A DNA stretch of 55,839 nt from Arthrobacter sp. Bi83 (lineage in GTDB: Bacteria > Actinomycetota > Actinomycetes > Actinomycetales > Micrococcaceae), in NCBI RefSeq assembly GCF_918698095.1, contig NZ_CAKKLY010000032.1, positions 1 through 55,839 on the forward strand, written 5' to 3'. Position 1 is the first letter of the stretch. Every line of letters begins with the position of its first letter. The translations under genes and the position numbers were made by a program. Shown piece by piece: positions 17,277 to 25,250 of this stretch. The notes below the pieces were generated by a model. That model searched no databases, had not been told where the DNA came from, and was given only the letters and a program-made list of their open reading frames with translations.

Positions 17277-18188
17277 CTACAGCGCCGCCACTGAACCGCT
17301 GAAATGCTTCCGGCCCGAACGCGGGTTCCAGGCCACGTAGTCCGATCGCAGCCAGGCCGCACCATCCGTCTGGACGGTGCTGATGTCCAGGCCGACCGGC
17401 GCCGGAAGGAATACCGGTGCTTCAAACGTGACGTCCCAGCGGAATGAATCGCCCTTGGCTGCACCGACATCAGCCAGAGCCCGCGAGGCCAGGTACATCC
17501 CGTGCGCAATCGACCGCCGCATGCCCAGGGCCTTGGCGGACAGGACGCTGAGGTGGATGGGGTTGAAATCCCCTGACACTGCGGCGTACGCCCGCCCTGC
17601 ATCCACGCCCAGTTGCCAGACGGCGGTGGGATCCGGAGCTTTGAAGTCCTCCGGCCGCACGGAGGCGGAGGCTTTGTCGATGCCGGGAAGGAATACTCCC
17701 TTCGCCAGATACGTGGAAATGCCCCGCCAGCGCACGGCCTCGCCGCCGGACACCCGGACCTCGGCAACTAGGTCCAGCTGCGTTCCAGACCTGTGCGCCC
17801 GGAGTGCTTCCGCCCGGGCAGTAATATCCAGCGGCTCGGTAAACCGAACGGGGCTGCGCTGCTCAACAACATTACGGAGATGGATCATTCCCAGCAGCGG
17901 CAGTGGAAAGTCGTCGCGGTTCATGACGCTCATGGCCACGGGGAACGCCAGCGCGTGAATGAACCCGGCGGGCAGCACGTCGCTGGCGGTTTCACCGATC
18001 AGGTGCTGATAGGCGGTGAGGTTTCCGACGTCGGCCTGCACTCCCCGAACTTCGTGGCCCACCGAAGGCAGCCCCGCACCCGCTGGGGAGCCAAGGATCC
18101 GTCGCCGGGCCGCCGCCGCAGCCGCGTTCACATAGAGTTTCGAAAGGGACGGCATCTCGCCTAGGATGATGGGCTGGCCGGTGTTCAT
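17277..18188 (-). CDS. MaoC-like (R)-enoyl-CoA hydratase, HtdX type
   Basis: A 303-aa double-hotdog hydratase. The hydratase-2 motif is complete: YAAVSGDFNPIHLS with the catalytic Asp and His, followed by the GMRRSIAHGMYLASR segment. The N-terminal half is a degenerate second hotdog. It hydrates trans-2-enoyl-CoA to (R)-3-hydroxyacyl-CoA by family knowledge. Its ATG overlaps the stop of the upstream reductase (ATGA), so they are coupled. The order hydratase, FabG4-like reductase, thiolase, acyl-CoA dehydrogenase matches the Rv0241c-Rv0244c (htdX-fabG4-fadA2-fadE5) region of Mycobacterium tuberculosis. Confidence 0.85.
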   Translation of the reverse strand: MNTGQPIILGEMPSLSKLYVNAAAAAARRRILGSPAGAGLPSVGHEVRGVQADVGNLTAYQHLIGETASDVLPAGFIHALAFPVAMSVMNRDDFPLPLLGMIHLRNVVEQRSPVRFTEPLDITARAEALRAHRSGTQLDLVAEVRVSGGEAVRWRGISTYLAKGVFLPGIDKASASVRPEDFKAPDPTAVWQLGVDAGRAYAAVSGDFNPIHLSVLSAKALGMRRSIAHGMYLASRALADVGAAKGDSFRWDVTFEAPVFLPAPVGLDISTVQTDGAAWLRSDYVAWNPRSGRKHFSGSVAAL

Positions 18189-19522
18189 GCACCCACCAGG
18201 TTTTGTCCGCAAACCCTCAGTACCTCTCCGGAAATGCCTCCTGCGGCGTCGCTGGCGAGAAAGGCAATGGCCTCGGCCACGTCCTCCGGACGACCGCCCT
18301 GCTGCAGTGAATTGAGCCGCCTCGCAACCTCGCGTGTGGCGAACGGGATGCGGGCCGTCATCTCCGTTTCGATGAACCCGGGGGCCACGGCATTGATCGA
18401 GCCGCCACGCTCCGCGAGCAGCGGCGCCGTGGCGCGGACCATGCCGATCACGCCTCCCTTGGAGGCTGCGTAGTTGGTTTGGCCCCGGTTGCCGGCGATG
18501 CCGCTGGTTGACGCGACTGACACGATCCTGGGAGCCGAGCGGAAATGCTCGGAAGCCAGCAGCTCCTCATTGATCCGCAGCTGGGCGGCAATGTTCACGC
18601 CGATCACGGAGCTCCAGCGCCCGTGATCCATGTTGACGAGCAGCTTATCCCGGGTGATGCCCGCGTTGTGGACCACGATGTCCAGGTGCCCGTGGCGTCC
18701 GACGGCATGGTCAATGATCCGCTGGCCGGCATCGTCCCGACTGACGTCGAGCTGCAGCGCTGTGCCCCGGACTTCGTTGGCAACGTCGGCCAGATGGTCA
18801 CCTGCGGTCGGAATATCGACCACCACCACCGTGGCACCGTCACGGTGCAGCGTCCGCGCAATGGCCGCGCCGATGCCGCGGGCGGCCCCGGTAACCACGG
18901 CGACTTTTCCGGCGAGCGGTTTGTCAGCGTCGGCAGGCAGCCTTCCCGCTGTTGAGCCGATCCGCACGAACTGGCCGTCCACAAAGGCGGACCGGCCCGA
19001 GAGAAAGAAGCTGAGCGCTCCGAGCGCCGCAGGCGACGTGGCGCTGACATCCTCGGCGAGGACAATGCCGTTGCCCGTGGCGCCGGCGCGCAGTTCCTTG
19101 GCCAGTGAGCGCAGCAGCCCGTCGACGCCCTGCCGGACTGCGGCGGCGGCGGGTGTGGCTCCGTCGGAAGCGCGCGAAACAGTGACCACGCGTCCGTTCG
19201 GAGCCAGGTCGCGCAGCGACGGGGCGGCCGTCAGAACCGGCTGTTCGAGGTCGGCCGGTGACTCCAGATCGTCCAGAACCAGCACGATCGCGCCCAGCCT
19301 TTCCTTGGGAACGGCGTGCCGGCGGACGTCCAGGTCCCACTCAAGGAGCTGTGCCGCGAGCGCGTCTGCCCCCGGGCTGGAACCTTCGACCAGGACCGGT
19401 CCGCTGATGAGGGGCTGGCCGGGCTCGTAGCGCCGCAGCACGGCAGGCTGCGGGAGTCCGAGCTTCTTGGCGACGTCCCGGCCCAGCCCCTTGCTGACCA
19501 GCCGTGTGTAAGTGTCTGTCAT
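18185..19522 (-). CDS. High-molecular-weight 3-oxoacyl reductase, FabG4 type
   Basis: A 445-aa two-domain SDR protein. The N-terminal ~200 residues are a degenerate Rossmann domain; the C-terminal domain has TGAARGIG for dinucleotide binding, NAGI, Ser of SVASTSG, and YAASK for catalysis. This size and layout are those of FabG4 (Rv0242c), which interconverts 3-oxoacyl- and (R)-3-hydroxyacyl-CoA with NAD(H). AGGGA six bases before the ATG serves as ribosome site. It lies nine bases after the thiolase and overlaps the hydratase by four bases, forming one operon. Confidence 0.88.
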   Translation of the reverse strand: MTDTYTRLVSKGLGRDVAKKLGLPQPAVLRRYEPGQPLISGPVLVEGSSPGADALAAQLLEWDLDVRRHAVPKERLGAIVLVLDDLESPADLEQPVLTAAPSLRDLAPNGRVVTVSRASDGATPAAAAVRQGVDGLLRSLAKELRAGATGNGIVLAEDVSATSPAALGALSFFLSGRSAFVDGQFVRIGSTAGRLPADADKPLAGKVAVVTGAARGIGAAIARTLHRDGATVVVVDIPTAGDHLADVANEVRGTALQLDVSRDDAGQRIIDHAVGRHGHLDIVVHNAGITRDKLLVNMDHGRWSSVIGVNIAAQLRINEELLASEHFRSAPRIVSVASTSGIAGNRGQTNYAASKGGVIGMVRATAPLLAERGGSINAVAPGFIETEMTARIPFATREVARRLNSLQQGGRPEDVAEAIAFLASDAAGGISGEVLRVCGQNLVGA

Positions 19523-19531
19523 GAGATATCC

Positions 19532-20935
19532 CTAGTGTGCTTCCAGAAGTGCCACGACGCCCTGGCCGCCGGCGGCGCAGACAGAGATGAGTCCGAGCGC
19601 CGGACGCCCGTCCACCGTCCCCTTGGCGTGCAGCATCTTGGCGAGTGACGCAACAATCCGGCCGCCAGTCGCGGCAAACGGGTGTCCCGCTGCCAGTGAT
19701 GATCCGTTGACGTTGAGCCTGGCACGGTCCACCTTGCCGAATGCTCCGTCCAGCCCGAGCCGGGTGCGCCCGAATTCCTCGTCTTCCCAGGCAGCCAGCG
19801 TGCTCAGCACGGTCCCGGCAAAAGCCTCGTGGATTTCGAAGAAGTCGATGTCATCCAGTGTCAGGCCATTGCGCGCCAGCAGCCGAGGCACAGCGAAGGC
19901 CGGAGCCATGAGCAGCCCGTCCTTTCCGTGCACGAAGTCCACGGCGGCGGCCTCGCCGTCAAGGACTGTGGCGAGCTTGGGCAGACCGTGCTGGTCCGCC
20001 CACTCTTCCGAGGCAAGCAGCACAGTGGAGGCGCCGTCCGTCAGCGGAGTGGAGTTGCCTGCCGTCATCGTGGCCTCCGAGCCCAGGTTCCGGCCGAAGA
20101 CCGGCTTCAGGGAGGCAAGCTTCTCGAGGGTGGTGTCTGCCCTGAGGTTGGAATCCCTGCTGAGCCCGCGGTAGGGCGTGAGGAGGTCATCGAAGAATCC
20201 GGCCTCATAAGCGGCTGCGAGGTTGCGGTGGCTGTTGTAGGCCAGCTCGTCCTGGGCCTGGCGGGTGATCTTCCACTGGGCTGTGGTCAAGGCCTGGTGC
20301 TCCCCCATGGACAGGCCCGTCCGGGGCTCGCCCGTGTTGGGCGCATCGGGGGCGAGGTCCTTGGGCCGGAGGCGGGCGAGGATCTGCAGGCGCTGCGGCA
20401 GCGCCTTCGCACGGTTGAGGTCCAGCAGGACTTCGCGGAGGCCCTCACTGACTGCGATCGGGGCATCGGACGCTGAGTCGACGCCGCCGGCGATGGCCGA
20501 CTGGATCTGCCCGAGCCTGATTTTGTTGCCGAGGCCCAGCACAGTTTCCAGACCGGTGGCGCAGGCCTGCTGGAGGTCGTAGGCGGGAGTTTCGGCCGAC
20601 AGGGCGGAGCCCAGGACAGCCTCTCGGGTCAGGTTGAAATCACGCGAGTGCTTCAGCACGGCACCGGCGGCGACTTCGCCGATCCGCTCGTCCTGCAGCC
20701 CGAAGCGGGCAATCAGTCCGTCCAGCGCCGCGGTGAGCATGTCCTGGTTGGAGGACTTCGTGTAGGCCCCGCCGGTCCGTGCAAACGGGATCCTGTTGCC
20801 GCCGACCACCACAGCCTTTCGGAGAGCCTGTGCTTCACGAAGGGACTGTGCCTCACGAAGGGACTGGGGCGAACCTGCCGCCCGGACGTTGGTGGTTTCT
20901 TCTGGTCCGGTTACTGACTGTCCATCGACGGACAT
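19532..20935 (-). CDS. Acetyl-CoA acyltransferase (thiolase), FadA2/FadI type
   Basis: A 467-aa thiolase that releases acetyl-CoA from 3-oxoacyl-CoA. Catalytic residues are all visible: nucleophile Cys in QQACATG, His in HEAFAG, His in AAGHPFAATGG and second Cys in SVCAAGGQG. The N-terminus carries a 40-residue extension with three SLREAQ-like repeats before the true thiolase start (KAVVVGGNRIPF). AAAGGAG at 20943-20949 lies seven bases before the ATG. The promoter region contains the 33-bp operator shared with the divergent tetR gene. Confidence 0.9.
   Translation of the reverse strand: MSVDGQSVTGPEETTNVRAAGSPQSLREAQSLREAQALRKAVVVGGNRIPFARTGGAYTKSSNQDMLTAALDGLIARFGLQDERIGEVAAGAVLKHSRDFNLTREAVLGSALSAETPAYDLQQACATGLETVLGLGNKIRLGQIQSAIAGGVDSASDAPIAVSEGLREVLLDLNRAKALPQRLQILARLRPKDLAPDAPNTGEPRTGLSMGEHQALTTAQWKITRQAQDELAYNSHRNLAAAYEAGFFDDLLTPYRGLSRDSNLRADTTLEKLASLKPVFGRNLGSEATMTAGNSTPLTDGASTVLLASEEWADQHGLPKLATVLDGEAAAVDFVHGKDGLLMAPAFAVPRLLARNGLTLDDIDFFEIHEAFAGTVLSTLAAWEDEEFGRTRLGLDGAFGKVDRARLNVNGSSLAAGHPFAATGGRIVASLAKMLHAKGTVDGRPALGLISVCAAGGQGVVALLEAH
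20813..20866 (-). repeat. 18-bp tandem repeat in the thiolase N-terminus
   Basis: Two 18-base units at 20831-20848 and 20849-20866 differ by one base, and a third, degenerate unit lies at 20813-20830. They encode three copies of a QSLREA-like hexapeptide in the non-conserved leader, so length changes here would keep the frame. Confidence 0.75.
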
Positions 20936-20965
20936 GCTCTGTCTCCTTTGATCCGCGCTAATTAT

Positions 20966-20998
20966 CGATACCCAGCGTACCTGATACGCTGGGTATCG
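20966..20998. promoter_or_regulatory. Perfect 14-bp inverted repeat: operator of the TetR regulator
   Basis: CGATACCCAGCGTA (20966-20979) and its exact complement (20985-20998) flank the five-base spacer CCTGA. It lies between the divergent thiolase and tetR genes. Its last base is the first base of the tetR GTG codon. On the thiolase side it abuts a GATAAT -10 box (minus strand of 20961-20966) and so covers the -35 region. A bound repressor would block both directions. Binding by the adjacent TetR protein is inferred from position and symmetry. Confidence 0.75.
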
Positions 20999-21684
20999 TG
21001 AACATGAACCGGCCCCGCCGACTTCCCGAGCCCGTACCCGCCGCTGTCGACGGCCGCGCCTCCCGCTGGCAGTCGCACCGTGAGGAGCGGAGGCGAGAGC
21101 TCATCAAGTCCGCCCGACGAGCTGTTCACACCCTCGGAAGCGATGCGTCCATGGAGGACATCGCGGCCGCAGCCGGGACATCAAAGTCTGTCTTCTACAG
21201 GTACTTCGGAGACAAGGCCGGCCTTCAGCAGGCAGTGGGCGAAGTGGTATTGAGCCAGATGCAGCGGCGCATCCACGAGGCGGCCCAGAGCGCCCAGACG
21301 CCGCGCGAGGGCCTCTTCGCCATGGTCTCTGCCTATCTGCAGATGGCCGAGACGAGTCCCAACGTGTACGCGTTCGTGACCCGGCACTCGGCCGCGGAAC
21401 AGGACGGCGGCCAGACCACCATTGCCACGGCCGGGGCCCTCGGTCACTTCTTTGATTCCATTGCCAAGATGATTGCCCGGCCCATGCGCGCGCATCTCGG
21501 CGCTGGCAAGGAAGCGGTCATCGGATACTGGCCCAACGCCGCGATCGGGCTGGTCCGCAATGCCGGCGAACAGTGGCTGGCCAGCCCGGTCTCCCCCGAG
21601 AAGCCCGACCAGGACGCAATGGCCCGCCAGATTACGGCGTGGCTGTGTGTGGGCATCGCACCAGAACTTACCGACGTTCAATAA
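20998..21684 (+). CDS. TetR/AcrR-family transcriptional repressor
   Basis: A 228-aa regulator. The N-terminal helix-turn-helix is clear (MEDIAAAAGTSKSVFYRYFGDKAGL, quoted here as the stretch at about residues 51-75) and the C-terminal ligand-binding domain is all-helical. Start GTG at 20998 is the last base of the operator palindrome, leaving no room for a normal ribosome site; an ATG six bases later is the alternative. It probably represses itself, the thiolase operon and, by co-transcription, the acyl-CoA dehydrogenase 48 bases downstream, with an acyl-CoA as likely inducer (inference from context). Confidence 0.87.
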   Translation: MNMNRPRRLPEPVPAAVDGRASRWQSHREERRRELIKSARRAVHTLGSDASMEDIAAAAGTSKSVFYRYFGDKAGLQQAVGEVVLSQMQRRIHEAAQSAQTPREGLFAMVSAYLQMAETSPNVYAFVTRHSAAEQDGGQTTIATAGALGHFFDSIAKMIARPMRAHLGAGKEAVIGYWPNAAIGLVRNAGEQWLASPVSPEKPDQDAMARQITAWLCVGIAPELTDVQ

Positions 21685-21732
21685 ACCCGTTCAACAACCC
21701 CTCAAATTGTCAGAACCAACGAAGGAATCGAC

Positions 21733-23847
21733 ATGACTGAAGTAGCGGACCGCCCCACGGGCGCACCCTCCCGACCCGCGCCGGAAGGCATTGCTACGGG
21801 TCAGAGCGCCAACGGCCTGATCCCCGGCGGGACGCCCGCCGTCGACGTCGCCGCACTGGGTGAGCAGCTGCTCGGCAAATGGGCAGACGTCCGACGCCAG
21901 GCACGCGAGCTGGCCGCCCGCCCGGAACTGCACAAGACGGAAGGCCTCACCCACACCGAACACCGGCAGCGCACGTTCGGCCAGCTTCGGTACCTCGTGG
22001 ACAACGACGCCGTCCACCGCGCTTTCCCCACAGCCCTCGGTGGCTCCGATGACCACGGCGGAAACATCGCTGGCTTCGAGGAACTGGTCACGGCCGATCC
22101 CTCCCTGCAGATCAAGGCGGGCGTGCAGTGGGGCCTCTTCGGTTCCGCCGTGATGCACCTGGGCACAGGTGAGCACCACACGAAGTGGCTGCCTGGCATC
22201 ATGAACCTCGACATCCCGGGATGCTTCGCCATGACGGAGACAGGGCACGGCTCGGATGTCGCCAGCATCGCCACCACCGCCACCTTCGACGCCGGCACGG
22301 AGGAATTCGTCATCAACACACCGTTCCGTGCAGCCTGGAAGGACTATATCGGCAACGCCGCCGTCGACGGCCTTGGCGCCGTGGTGTTCGCCCAGCTGGT
22401 CACGCGCGGCGTGAACCACGGGGTCCATGCGTTCTACGTCGATCTCCGTGATCCCGACACGAAGGAATTCCTCCCCGGGATAGGCGGCGAGGACGACGGC
22501 GTCAAGGGCGGCCTGAACGGGATCGACAACGGGCGCCTGCACTTCAGCAATGTCCGGATCCCCCGCACGAACCTGCTTAACCGCTACGGCGATGTGGACG
22601 CTGCCGGGAACTACAGCTCCCCGATCGCCAGCCCCGGCCGGCGCTTCTTCACCATGCTGGGCACGCTGGTCCAGGGCCGGGTCAGCCTCGACGGTGCCGC
22701 GGTGGCTGCCTCCAAGCTCGCACTCAAGACCGCCATTACCTACGCCACCGAGCGCCGCCAGTTCAACGCTTCCTCCCCCACCGAGGAGGAAGTCCTCCTG
22801 GACTACCAGCGCCACCAGCGGCGGCTCTTCACACGCCTGGCAACCACGTACGCTGCGGCGTTCGCCCACGAGCAGCTGCTGGAGAAGTTCGACGACGTAT
22901 TCTCCGGCGCGCACGACACTGATGAGGACCGGCAGGACCTCGAGACGCTGGCCGCTGCCCTCAAGCCGCTCAGCACCTGGCACGCCCTCGACACCCTGCA
23001 GGAGTGCCGCGAGGCCTGCGGCGGCGCCGGCTTCCTGATCGAAAACCGCTTCGCGTCGCTCCGCGCCGACCTCGACGTCTACGTCACTTTCGAGGGCGAC
23101 AACACGGTCCTCCTCCAGCTTGTGGCAAAGCGGCTGCTGGCTGACTACGCCAAGGAATTCCGCAGCGTCACATTCGGAGTCCTCGCGCGCTACGTGGTCA
23201 ACCAGGCGGCCGGAACCGCCGTCCACCGTACCGGGCTCCGGGGAGTGGCGCAGTTCGTCGCCGATAACGGCCTTCCCCAGAAGGCAGCAATTGCCCTGCG
23301 CGATGAGGATAGCCAGCGGGCGCTCCTGACAGACCGGGTGCAGTCGATGGTCGCCGAGGCCGCAGCTGCCCTCAAGGGCGCCAACAAGCTGCCGCAGGAC
23401 CAGGCTGCTGCAGTGTTCAACCAGCACCAGGACGAGCTGATCGACGCGGCCCAGGCCCACGCCGAACTGTTGCAGTGGGAAGCTTTCACCGAGGCTCTCC
23501 CCAAGGTTGCGGACCCTGGAACAAGGGCTGTCCTCACGTGGCTACGGGATCTGTTCGGGCTGTCCCTGATCGAGAAGAACCTGTCCTGGTATCTCATGAA
23601 CGGCCGGCTCTCGATGCAGCGCGCGCGGACCGTGGGCGACTACATCAACAGGCTTCTGGTCAAGATCCGTCCCCACGCGCTGGATCTTGTGGATGCCTTC
23701 GGATACGGCCCGGACCACCTCCGTGCAGCGATCGCCACCGGCGCGGAGAAGGTCCGCCAGGACGAGGCACGGAACTTCTACCGTGCGCAGCGCGCCAGCG
23801 GTGACGCCCCGGTGGAGGAGAAGTCGCTCCTGGCGCGGAAGGGCTAA
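21733..23847 (+). CDS. Acyl-CoA dehydrogenase/oxidase, 704 aa (acyl-CoA-oxidase-like)
   Basis: The first, FAD-dependent step of beta-oxidation. Seen: MTETGHGSDVASI (FAD/substrate loop), GRVSLDGAAVAASKLAL and TYATERRQF of the ACAD core, and the catalytic-base region VTFEGDNTVL, which is the version typical of acyl-CoA oxidases and FadE5-like enzymes. The 704-residue length with a helical C-terminal domain also fits the oxidase group. Whether it passes electrons to ETF or to O2 cannot be decided by eye. GAAGGAAT eight bases upstream is the ribosome site. It follows tetR in the same direction. Confidence 0.88.
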   Translation: MTEVADRPTGAPSRPAPEGIATGQSANGLIPGGTPAVDVAALGEQLLGKWADVRRQARELAARPELHKTEGLTHTEHRQRTFGQLRYLVDNDAVHRAFPTALGGSDDHGGNIAGFEELVTADPSLQIKAGVQWGLFGSAVMHLGTGEHHTKWLPGIMNLDIPGCFAMTETGHGSDVASIATTATFDAGTEEFVINTPFRAAWKDYIGNAAVDGLGAVVFAQLVTRGVNHGVHAFYVDLRDPDTKEFLPGIGGEDDGVKGGLNGIDNGRLHFSNVRIPRTNLLNRYGDVDAAGNYSSPIASPGRRFFTMLGTLVQGRVSLDGAAVAASKLALKTAITYATERRQFNASSPTEEEVLLDYQRHQRRLFTRLATTYAAAFAHEQLLEKFDDVFSGAHDTDEDRQDLETLAAALKPLSTWHALDTLQECREACGGAGFLIENRFASLRADLDVYVTFEGDNTVLLQLVAKRLLADYAKEFRSVTFGVLARYVVNQAAGTAVHRTGLRGVAQFVADNGLPQKAAIALRDEDSQRALLTDRVQSMVAEAAAALKGANKLPQDQAAAVFNQHQDELIDAAQAHAELLQWEAFTEALPKVADPGTRAVLTWLRDLFGLSLIEKNLSWYLMNGRLSMQRARTVGDYINRLLVKIRPHALDLVDAFGYGPDHLRAAIATGAEKVRQDEARNFYRAQRASGDAPVEEKSLLARKG

Positions 23848-23863
23848 TCTGCGTTAAATCCCC

Positions 23864-23901
23864 GACGGCGCCGCTCCCCACCCAAGGGGAGCGCCGCCGT
23901 C
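23864..23901. terminator. Terminator between converging acyl-CoA dehydrogenase and glgA genes
   Basis: GACGGCGCCGCTCCCC pairs with GGGGAGCGCCGCCGTC over 16 positions with one mismatch and a six-base loop. On the plus strand it is followed by GCGCTTTATTG. It lies 16 bases after the plus-strand stop and about 50 bases beyond the glgA stop, so it can serve both. Confidence 0.65.
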
Positions 23902-23953
23902 GCGCTTTATTGCCTTGCTTTACTGAATTTGGGCAGTCCTGCTTGAGTGCCGG

Positions 23954-25150
23954 CTATTTGAGGACGGAACGGTAGACGTCGAGGGTGGTCTCAGTGATGG
24001 ATTCCCAGGAAAAGTGCTCTTCGGCCCGGCGCCTGCCGGCCTCGCCCATGGCACGGGCGCGCTCGGGGTCAGAAACAACCTCTGTAAGGGCGGCGGCAAA
24101 CTCGCTGACGAACTTTTCCGGATCCAGCGGGGTGCCGGTGCCGTCGGTGACCTGTTCAATATCCACGAGGAGCCCGGTTTCGCCGTGCTGGACCACCTCG
24201 GGGATGCCGCCGGTGGCACTGGCCACCACGGCGGCGCCGCAGGCCATGGCCTCGAGGTTCACGATGCCGAGCGGTTCGTAGATGGAGGGGCAGGCGAAGG
24301 CGGTGGCGTGGCTGAGAACCTGGATGAGCTCGTTGCGGGGCAGCATCCGCTCAATGAGCACCACTCCGCTGCGCTGGCTCTGGAGTTCCTCGATCAGGCG
24401 TGCAGTCTCCGCGGCGAGTTCGGGCGTGTCGGCAGCCCCGAGGCACAGCACCAGCTGCACATCGGCGGGGAGCTTCGCGGCAGCGCGCAGCAGGTAGGGA
24501 ACACCCTTCTGGCGCGTGTTGCGGCCAACGAACACCACGCTGGGAAGGTCGGGGTCGATGCCCAGCGCACGGACGGCGTCGTGGTCCTCGTCGCGGTTCC
24601 AGAGGCTGACGTCGATGCCGTTGTGCACCACCTTGACCTTGGCGGGGTCCACCTCGGGGTAGCTGCGCAGGATGTCCTGGCGCATGCCTTCGGAGACCGC
24701 GATAATGGCCGCGGCGGCCTCATAGGCGGTCTTCTCCACCCAAGAGGACAGCGCGTAGCCGCCGCCAAGCTGCTCAGCCTTCCACGGGCGCAGCGGCTCC
24801 AGGCTGTGGGCGCTCAGCACATGCGGGATGCCGTGCAGCAACGAGGCCAGGTGTCCCGCCATGTTGGCGTACCAGGTGTGCGAATGCACAACGTCGGCGC
24901 CCGCGATGTCCGGCACGATCCGCAGGTCCACGCCGAGTGTCTGGACCGCGGCGTTGGCGGAACCGAGATCCTCCGGCACGGAGTAGGAGGTCACGGCCGC
25001 CCCGTGGTAGTCGGCGTCCCGGGGCGCGCCAAAGGCACGCACCTGCAGGTCGACGTGCTTGGCCAGGACCCGGCTCAGCTCGGCCACGTGGACGCCCGCA
25101 CCACCATAGATCTCCGGCGGGAACTCTTTAGTCACAATGTCTATTCGCAC
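23954..25150 (-). CDS. glgA: Glycogen synthase / alpha-glucan glycosyltransferase (GT4, actinobacterial GlgA/GlgM type)
   Basis: A 398-aa GT-B glycosyltransferase that uses ADP-glucose to extend alpha-1,4-glucan or, in the GlgM sub-group, to make maltose-1-phosphate. Seen: FPPEIYGGAGVHV at the N-terminus, HSHTWYANMAGH, GRNTRQKG at the donor site, and the C-terminal EPLGIVNLEAMACG with its catalytic Glu pair. The start is taken as GTG at 25150 (MRIDIVTKEF), the conserved family N-terminus; a TTG nine bases upstream is less likely. It is divergent from glgC with 100 bases between, and TACCTT seven bases upstream suggests a leaderless message. Confidence 0.88.
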   Translation of the reverse strand: MRIDIVTKEFPPEIYGGAGVHVAELSRVLAKHVDLQVRAFGAPRDADYHGAAVTSYSVPEDLGSANAAVQTLGVDLRIVPDIAGADVVHSHTWYANMAGHLASLLHGIPHVLSAHSLEPLRPWKAEQLGGGYALSSWVEKTAYEAAAAIIAVSEGMRQDILRSYPEVDPAKVKVVHNGIDVSLWNRDEDHDAVRALGIDPDLPSVVFVGRNTRQKGVPYLLRAAAKLPADVQLVLCLGAADTPELAAETARLIEELQSQRSGVVLIERMLPRNELIQVLSHATAFACPSIYEPLGIVNLEAMACGAAVVASATGGIPEVVQHGETGLLVDIEQVTDGTGTPLDPEKFVSEFAAALTEVVSDPERARAMGEAGRRRAEEHFSWESITETTLDVYRSVLK

Positions 25151-25157
25151 GATACCC

Positions 25158-25163
25158 AAGGTA
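25158..25163 (-). promoter_or_regulatory. Candidate -10 box TACCTT of glgA (leaderless)
   Basis: Read on the minus strand, TACCTT ends seven bases before the glgA GTG at 25150. The spacer GGGTATC has no ribosome-binding character. Confidence 0.4.
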
Positions 25164-25250
25164 GTCGTTACGGTTGAACTGTTCTAGTGTGAAGGAGTCC
25201 GGGCGTGCCGGACTGTTGGGGAAGTTACGAAGGCGTACAGGAGCGACCAC

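Noticed and set aside
21691..23460. A 589-codon open frame antisense to the acyl-CoA dehydrogenase gene
   Set aside because: It is a mirror of the GC-rich codon structure on the other strand; its translation has no recognisable domain and overlaps a complete, well-conserved enzyme.
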